A stretch of 64,000 nt of DNA, taken from Deuterostichococcus epilithicus (taxonomy: Eukaryota; Chlorophyta; Trebouxiophyceae; Prasiolales; Stichococcaceae). Below, one piece after another: positions 58,401 to 64,000 of the stretch. Both the position numbers and the translations under genes were made by a program. The stretch spans positions 1,302,082 to 1,366,081 of the forward strand of contig JAVTLE010000011.1 in assembly GCA_033439295.1 (NCBI GenBank), in the 5' to 3' direction. The notes under the pieces were generated by a model. That model was not told the DNA's origin. It did no database searches and saw only the letters and a list, made by a program, of their open reading frames with translations. Numbering within the stretch: position 1 is the first letter of the stretch; each line of letters opens with the position of its first letter.

Positions 58401-59230
58401 CCCAACTGACAAGCAGGCGAAGGCTCACCACTGAAGAAGCTGTTCTGCAGCGGCGTCACCATGCTGTCCTGCGGGATGATGAAGCAGCTTGTGAAGGCCG
58501 TCGGCACACAGCGCCATGCTTGTGATCTTGAATTGCAGCCCCATGGTGGCGCAGGGGATGCAATGGCCTCACTTTGAAGTTCAGTTTGAAAGCGTCCGCA
58601 ATGATGTCCACGAGCGCCGGGTGCAGCGTCCAAGCCGCGAGACCTGTCACAGGAGGTGCACCAGCTGATGCATCTGATGGTTGGACAGGTTGCCAGAAGG
58701 AGTTCGTGACTCAGGTTTGAGTGTTTGTATTGGCAGCAGGCTGATCACCTGCACCCGCGGTGACGAAGAAGTACTGCAAAATGCTGGTGACGGTTGAGTA
58801 GCGAGAACCTCCCAGCACCCTGCAATATGTCAGGAAGACCATCAGACATGGCCCATCTCGCGGACGTCGCTTGTCCGCCATGGAGCCCTTGCAGGGACGT
58901 CATGCCTCACCGTGCGTTTTCTGACGAGCCGTCGTCACTGCCGACGCCTGAGGGGGCGTTCATACTCCTCGTGACTCGCGTTTTCAGAAAGGTCCTGTCC
59001 GGCACGGGAGCCCGACACATGGTGCCGCTGCCGGCGCCGCATCGCCTGATGCGGGCTGGTGCATGCTGATGACGTTGCAGCTGACGTGCTTGGCTGCCGT
59101 GGTGCTGCTGTAGCTGTCGCGGCGAGCCGCCTACCAGCCTCGCGGCGCTGATGGGATGCAGTGCACAAAGACGCGGCTGAGTGTGGCAATGGCGCCGCAG
59201 CCCGGCCTGAGGATTCATGCGCATGCGCAT
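55431..59230 (-). CDS. DUF4239-like polytopic membrane protein
   Basis: About 17 exons on minus: 59230-58911, 58819-58755, 58643-58573, 58468-58429, 58297-58242, 58074-58042, 57917-57840, 57683-57577, 57359-57272, 57090-57005, 56954-56900 (tentative), 56821-56708, 56550-56521, 56408-56312, 56134-56043, 55833-55782, 55588-55431; about 513 residues. Exon 1 looks like an organelle targeting region. An N-terminal hydrophobic segment (STVTSILQYFFVTA) is followed by LSLLFSIFSGNTIAFLYNRQ, a long cytoplasmic-type helical part (ILEEVMEEAVWALGDEAY), then two hairpins (HWALLYIIAITFILTLVLL; LLFTVLCSLMTFVLL) and TDLADPSEGVY. This order fits the bacterial and algal DUF4239 family of unknown function; I rate the family call moderate. 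Exons of 30, 33 and 40 nt are supported by phase. Confidence 0.65.
55661..55698 (+). repeat. Tandem repeat in a DUF4239-like gene intron
   Basis: The unit gat(g)tgggctgtcatcggga type occurs twice in tandem, about 20 bases each. Confidence 0.8.
58112..58147 (+). repeat. Short repeat in a DUF4239-like gene intron
   Basis: The 13-mer ttgttctcgtatg occurs twice within 36 bases. Confidence 0.8.
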
Positions 59231-59846
59231 GCGAAAGGGGTGGTTCGCTGATCAGATGATCATGTTGACAGGAGCTGCGCTCGGTTCGAGAGGTGTTCCG
59301 GAGGGGTGCACACGGATGCACGGCTGTCCCCGCGTTAGCTTCTGGGTGGCCCGCGTGTGTGCTTTTCCAAGGGACTCGAGCCGGCCGCCGTGAGAACGAC
59401 TGAAGCATGCAAGATCCTATGAGGCTGCAGAATGCCAGTTCTTTCGTTGAGCCGTGAGCGCTCAGTGCACTGACGACGTGGCTGCCAATTCCGAGACGGC
59501 GGAGATCTTGCCCGTTCACTCCTACAGTTCTTTTGTGGATTGTCACATTCTCCTTGTAGAGGTTACATTATGCTTTCACTCCCTAGCTGAGGCTGCTTCT
59601 CCCTGGGATCATCAGGATCGGACCTGTTTTCGGAGCGCTGCTGCTGCTGCTGCTGCATTCGATCAACATCACCTTGAGTTGCGATCAAAGCTGGCATACT
59701 GCACCACGACATGCAGAGTGGCGATCCCGGCGCCATACGGTGCACCAGACTTGAAGATGATGGCAGCCTGGACTGGGGTGAGCCGAAAGCGAAGTGCACC
59801 CATACAGTCTGCGGCGTCGAGCATGTGGCTCGCTGGGCATTGAGTC
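59231..59846. promoter_or_regulatory. Divergent upstream region with a CTG run
   Basis: Between the start of the DUF4239-like gene (minus) and the first PRMT4 exon I can see (plus). A (CTG)n-type run lies near 59638-59656. The true start of PRMT4 may lie in this stretch; I could not fix it. Confidence 0.35.
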
Positions 59847-62800
59847 GTGCCATTTGTACGCACAGGTTCCGGCGTCGCGGTGTCACTCAGCATTGAGGGG
59901 ATCGACAGGTGCCACAGCCAACTGAAGGCGCTTGATGCTGCCAGCGGCAGCGCTGTCTTCAGCGTGCAAGTGCCGCCGGCGGCCTGCTGGCGGGCGAAGC
60001 AGCACGTTTTCTTCGTCCAGGTGAGGCAGACAAGGCAGATCGGAGCGGGCACCAGCTGCAGATCGATGCTCCACTTGCCGCAGTTGTCTGATGACCGCTG
60101 ATGCTGCAGCGTGGAATTTGCGGAGTGTTGCGAGGAGGAGATGGTGTACAGTGCACTATGCTTCTGCTCGCAATGCCCGTCATCGCAAAGTGCAGGCGGA
60201 CGAAGCCACGTATGCGCTCAGATGCACCTCGGCAGCTGCGGCATCCGGCCTAGTGGCGCTTGCAGCTGGCGGCCAGCAGCGTGCCGCACCTCGTGCGCAT
60301 GACGGTGCAGCCGACAACGGTGTGCCAGCAGAACAGGCTGACCAGGGCTCGCTTGTCAGGCAGGCGGACGCGGCCGGTCAGAGCGAGTTTGGCAGGAAGA
60401 CAGACGCGGCCTCCGCGGAAGTCTACTTCAAGTACTATGGTGCGCAAACCTATCGCACTTCGCACCCTGCATGCAGCAGTGCGAGGCATGCAGAAATCCA
60501 TTGGCAGTGGTGATCTGGAATAGGTCGTCATCTGACTGGTGGTGTTTTGCAGGCATGCTGCAGCACCAGCAGGTGAGGCTACTTGGCAGCTAACATCCGA
60601 AATCGGATGGACGCTTGCAGGCCGCTAGACACTTGATATGCAGGGATTCCCTTGATTGTACGCTTGCGAGTCCAGAATCGACCCGATGTCTTGATGTGGT
60701 GCAATGTAGAACATGCTGCAGGACTTCATCAGGACAGGTGCGCCCCTTCCAGCTTGCCGGCTTGACGTAAGCTGCATGCTGCCTCAAACCGCTGGCTCAA
60801 CTGCATTGTGTGGCGGCTCAAGCCTGCATTCGGCTGCGCAGGCACATACAATGCGGCAATCCTCGACAACAAAGCAGATTTTGCCGGTAAGACGGTGATG
60901 GACGTGGGCGCTGGCTCTGGCATCCTTAGCCTCTTCGCCGTGCAGGTGCCGCTTGACGCCTTCGTTGCTGCATGCGCTTTCTGGCTTGTCCCCAGCCGAG
61001 CCTGCCTCCCTGCGGATACGCTGCTTCAAATGGCCACCTTCTTATCGCTCGACATCAGTCAGATAAAAACCACATCTGGCATGCAGGCGGGCGCTGCAAA
61101 GGTGTATGCAGTTGAGGCGTCCGACATGGCAGAGTATGCGCAGCAGCTTGCAGACCAGAATCCAGGTATTGCTGCTGTGCTGTAGGCTGCAGCAGCGTCT
61201 GTCAGACAATCAGTGCTTGCGGTGTTGCCATGTGGCCTTCAAGAACAGTCGGCTCCTCGCACTTCACAGCAGCTGTCCAAACATCCCAGAAGTTCCTGCA
61301 AGGACCTGTCATGGCGACACTTAGACCCTCCAAAGTGCTGCCTTGGCCGGGCGCAGAGCTGGGCGCAAAGGTCCAGGTGGTAAAGGGGCGGCTCGAGGAG
61401 CTGGATTTGGATGTCAAGGTGGATGTCCTCATCAGGTGCGCACACTCTTGTCCATGTGCTTCAGGATTTTAGGGTTTCCTGCGGAGCTCCAACAGCATTG
61501 CTGCAAATCAAGAAGGAACTGTCTGTGCGGAAGCATGCTGCTGCGCACAAAAAAATCGGTCGTGAACTTGGTGCGGCCAGTCTTGCAGCGAGCCGATGGG
61601 GAGCTGCTGGGCGAGTACTGTGCCCCGGGTGCCACAGTGCCTGCAGCTGTCAGACCGCACACGATTTCTGGCTGTCAGATGTTTAAGCTTCTCATCACCC
61701 GCAGCGAGCCAATGGGGACGCTGCTGGTGAACGAGCGCATGCTGGAGACGTACATCTACGCCCGCAAGCGCTTCCTGAAGCCGGGCGGAAAGATGTTCCC
61801 GGTGCGCTGCCTGTGCAGCACCTGCGCGGTCGCTGCACTGCGGGACAGTGCAGGCTGCGGAGAACCCATGCAACAGATCGCATGCCTTGCGACGAGTGTT
61901 TGCCAGGAGTGAAATACGGCAGAACGCTCGCTTACGTAGTGCGCCTGTCGCCGCAGCAAGTGGGGCGCATCCATGTGGCGGCGTTCTCGGACGAGACGCT
62001 GTATGGCGAGCTGGTGTCCAAGGCAGCCTTCTGGCTGCAGGTGACCCATGTGTCCCTACAATGTGATGAGACTGCTGCTAAGTATATGTCTCTGCGTGGG
62101 CGCTGCCTCCCCAGCGAGAGGAACCAGCTTCCACCTGGTGTCGGCGGCAGAGCACTGATAGACTGTGACAAACATGACGTTCCAATCGCTCCACGTGACC
62201 GTCGCAGGGCAACTTCTACAACATCAACGTCAGCCAGCTGCACCGACCCGCTCTGTCAGGCTACTTCCAGCAGGCACGCCTTCCTCTTACCCAGCCAGTG
62301 CATGGTGGCTCGTTGCCGCAGGGCGCGCGCTGACACCTGTAACCCGCATGTCTGCTGAGCTGCCCGCAGCTCCGCCAAATGCTGTCGCACTGCCACAGAG
62401 GCGTTGTGCGCAGCGGCATGCTGCCAGGCACAGCTTCTTCAGCAGGCATGACAGTGCTTCGACACCAAGTATTGCACCGATTTGTGTGACTTGACGATAT
62501 TCCAGTTGATGTCCATTCCTTTCGTGGCAGGTGGTTGTGGACGCGGTGGACCCCTCGGTTTTGGTGTCGCGGTGCGAGACAAAACTGTACGATTTCGCGA
62601 CCTGCGACGAGGAGGAGCTATTTGACATCACCATCCCCCTGGACCTCCGGATCAGTACGTGCTGATGCCATGTTTGGGCATGCAGCTCTACCCACTCTGA
62701 GGGTTCGATGGCTGTCGTCCAGCGGCTGCCCTCCGGCGCTGCCACCGCTTGCATGCTGGCAGTATGCGCGCGGATCTACTGTTGACATATCAGCCCTCAT

Positions 62801-64000
62801 TCCCTCGCCACCACACCAGCTGCGAGTGCTGCGGCAGGGCCTCGTGGCAATGCAATCACGTTCACTTCTTCGTTACCCTGCAGGCTGCGCATGCGCTGTG
62901 CACGGCGTTGCATGCTGGTGCGCACTCTGCGGTTGATACGGCTCCTGTATGGCGGACCTGCACTTGTGACGGCAGGCAACCGATTCAATGACAGCTTTCC
63001 TGACAATCCCCCTCGCATCGTCAATGGCGCAGGTTTGATGTGCTGTTCAACGGCACCACCGTGCAGCGCTGGCTCAGCACCGCGCCCGGACAGCCGACGA
63101 CGCACTGGTGCGCCGGCTTGCGGCTGGCAACCACGCAGATGCGATCTGCTGTCTGGCGGCTTGCTTCCAGATGACCGCCTGCCCTGACAGCGTGGCGCAT
63201 CGCGTGGCAGATCACAATTCAGCTGCCGGCCCCTCCTATCGAAGCCTGATATATCTTCTGCCGCGGCACACCGCGCAGGTTCCAGCTGCGGTGCGTGCTG
63301 GAGATGCCCATCCAGGTGCAGAAGGGGCAGGACATCACGGGGGAGCTGCGTCTCAAGTCCCACAGCCGGCAGAGCTACGACGTTCACCTGCAGCTGACGG
63401 GTGCGATGCGGCATCTCTCAGTGTGGTGGCGATGGCCCAGGGGGCCTAACTGCATGGCTCGTCCGCAGCGGCTGCATGTCCAGGCAGCTGCTTATCGCTG
63501 GAGCAGTCGCGCTGTTGGAAGTTAAGTTTGCGCTGGCGGTGACTTGCGGACTCGCTGCCTGCAGGCCCGCCGCTGGCGCCTGGCCACCCGCCGCAGACGG
63601 TGCGCCGCCTCAGATGTCGGGTTGCTTGGAGTGTCCTTGCCAGCACGCCCTTGCACGGTCCCGCCCGTGTCGTGAGGGATGTGTTCCGATTGATCGCGCC
63701 GCATAAGGACTTGCTGTGCTGATGGCCACCGTCATACGTGCAGGCTTCGGGCGTGCTGGATCTGAAGGAACCGTACTACAGGTGTGCCCCTAGGGTGTGG
63801 AGGATGATGGAGGTCAAGCTCACAATTTCGCCCCTGACTCGACAGCACCTCGCACGCGTCATGTGGCATGTGCCCAATGCAGAGACTCGTGACCAACCGT
63901 CGAAGCTGAATTACAAATGCATCCATGGAGTCGGCTGACGTTTTTTCCGTCGAAAATATTACAGGCAGCTCAACACATGGGCTCAGGCGCCGGCCCAGTA
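59847..64000 (+). CDS. PRMT4: Protein arginine methyltransferase 4 (CARM1-type), 3' end outside window
   Basis: The gene is cut by the window end. Exons: about 59847-60020 and 60220-60439 (5' parts uncertain), then 60553-60572, 60710-60737, 60842-60945, 61087-61165, 61357-61435, 61705-61801, 61957-62040, 62208-62273, 62531-62654, 62884-62917, 63033-63107, 63279-63400, 63565-63599, 63744-63781, 63965-64000+. It dimethylates arginines of histone H3 and splicing or coactivator proteins. Core motifs: EVYFKYYGMLQHQQ, SAM-binding VMDVGAGSGILSLFAVQAG, VYAVEASDMAEYA, the double-E loop SEPMGTLLVNERMLE, the THW loop (QPTTHW), and the CARM1-specific VHGVACWFDVLFNG. LDLKEPYYR follows near the end. Exons of 20, 28 and 34 nt are fixed by phase and homology. 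Intron 10 has a GC donor (62274). Confidence 0.92.

Noticed and set aside
58429-58540. Longer exon of the DUF4239-like gene reading TAFTSCFIIPQ.
   Set aside because: No acceptor upstream of it fits the reading phase. The internal acceptor at 58468 gives a 40-nt exon that fits on both sides.

Overview
The window is nuclear DNA of a GC-rich unicellular green alga. The best guess is a Chlorella-like trebouxiophyte; the phylum is much surer than the class. The grounds are plant-lineage genes (RIQ, HCF106, an OPR helical-repeat protein, a TDY MAP kinase, an RCC2-type protein closest to plant homologues), very many short introns (about 145 in 15 genes), a GC-rich exon style and CAG-rich simple repeats. 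All gene models below were assembled by hand from splice sites, reading phase and family similarity. For most of them the exon lengths sum to a multiple of three with every junction in phase.

Layout. 0.8-3.6 kb (+) FMN-binding split-barrel protein. 3.9-5.4 kb (-) RIQ-type thylakoid protein. 6.1-8.7 kb (-) FolD. 9.1-10.5 kb (+) HCF106/TatB. 10.8-14.3 kb (+) RS/KH/J-domain splicing-associated protein. 14.6-16.5 kb is poorly resolved: a basic nuclear protein tail on minus and a fasciclin-like fragment on plus. 16.9-27.6 kb (-) SPT5. 28.1-29.5 kb (-) RAB6. 30.2-32.1 kb (-) NSA2. 32.9-37.8 kb (+) MAP kinase. 38.9-43.3 kb (-) RCC2-like. 43.9-46.3 kb (+) NDUFAF6. 46.8-51.4 kb (-) OPR-type repeat protein. 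51.8-54.9 kb (+) sucrose-phosphatase-like HAD enzyme with an N-terminal starch-binding module. 55.4-59.2 kb (-) DUF4239-like membrane protein. 59.8-64 kb (+) PRMT4/CARM1, running off the end. Genes are packed tightly, with 0.35-1.1 kb between them, and several divergent pairs share short upstream regions. I saw no tRNA, rRNA, CRISPR array, transposon or virus-derived element.

By role, the genes are ordinary housekeeping and organelle genes: gene expression (SPT5, KH/J protein, PRMT4, NSA2), chloroplast and mitochondrion (RIQ, HCF106, FolD, NDUFAF6, probably the OPR protein), traffic and signalling (RAB6, MAPK). They do not form a pathway cluster.

The striking signal is in the introns. First, pieces of exon edges, often with the splice site, recur as diverged tandem copies inside the neighbouring intron, in at least six well-supported places in three genes. 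Second, about ten introns, near 7 percent, have GC-AG ends that the reading frame requires. Third, donors are mostly GTGCG rather than GTGAG. Fourth, several exons are tiny (9, 20, 22, 28, 30, 34, 40 nt). The starch-binding-module/sucrose-phosphatase fusion is the most unusual single gene.
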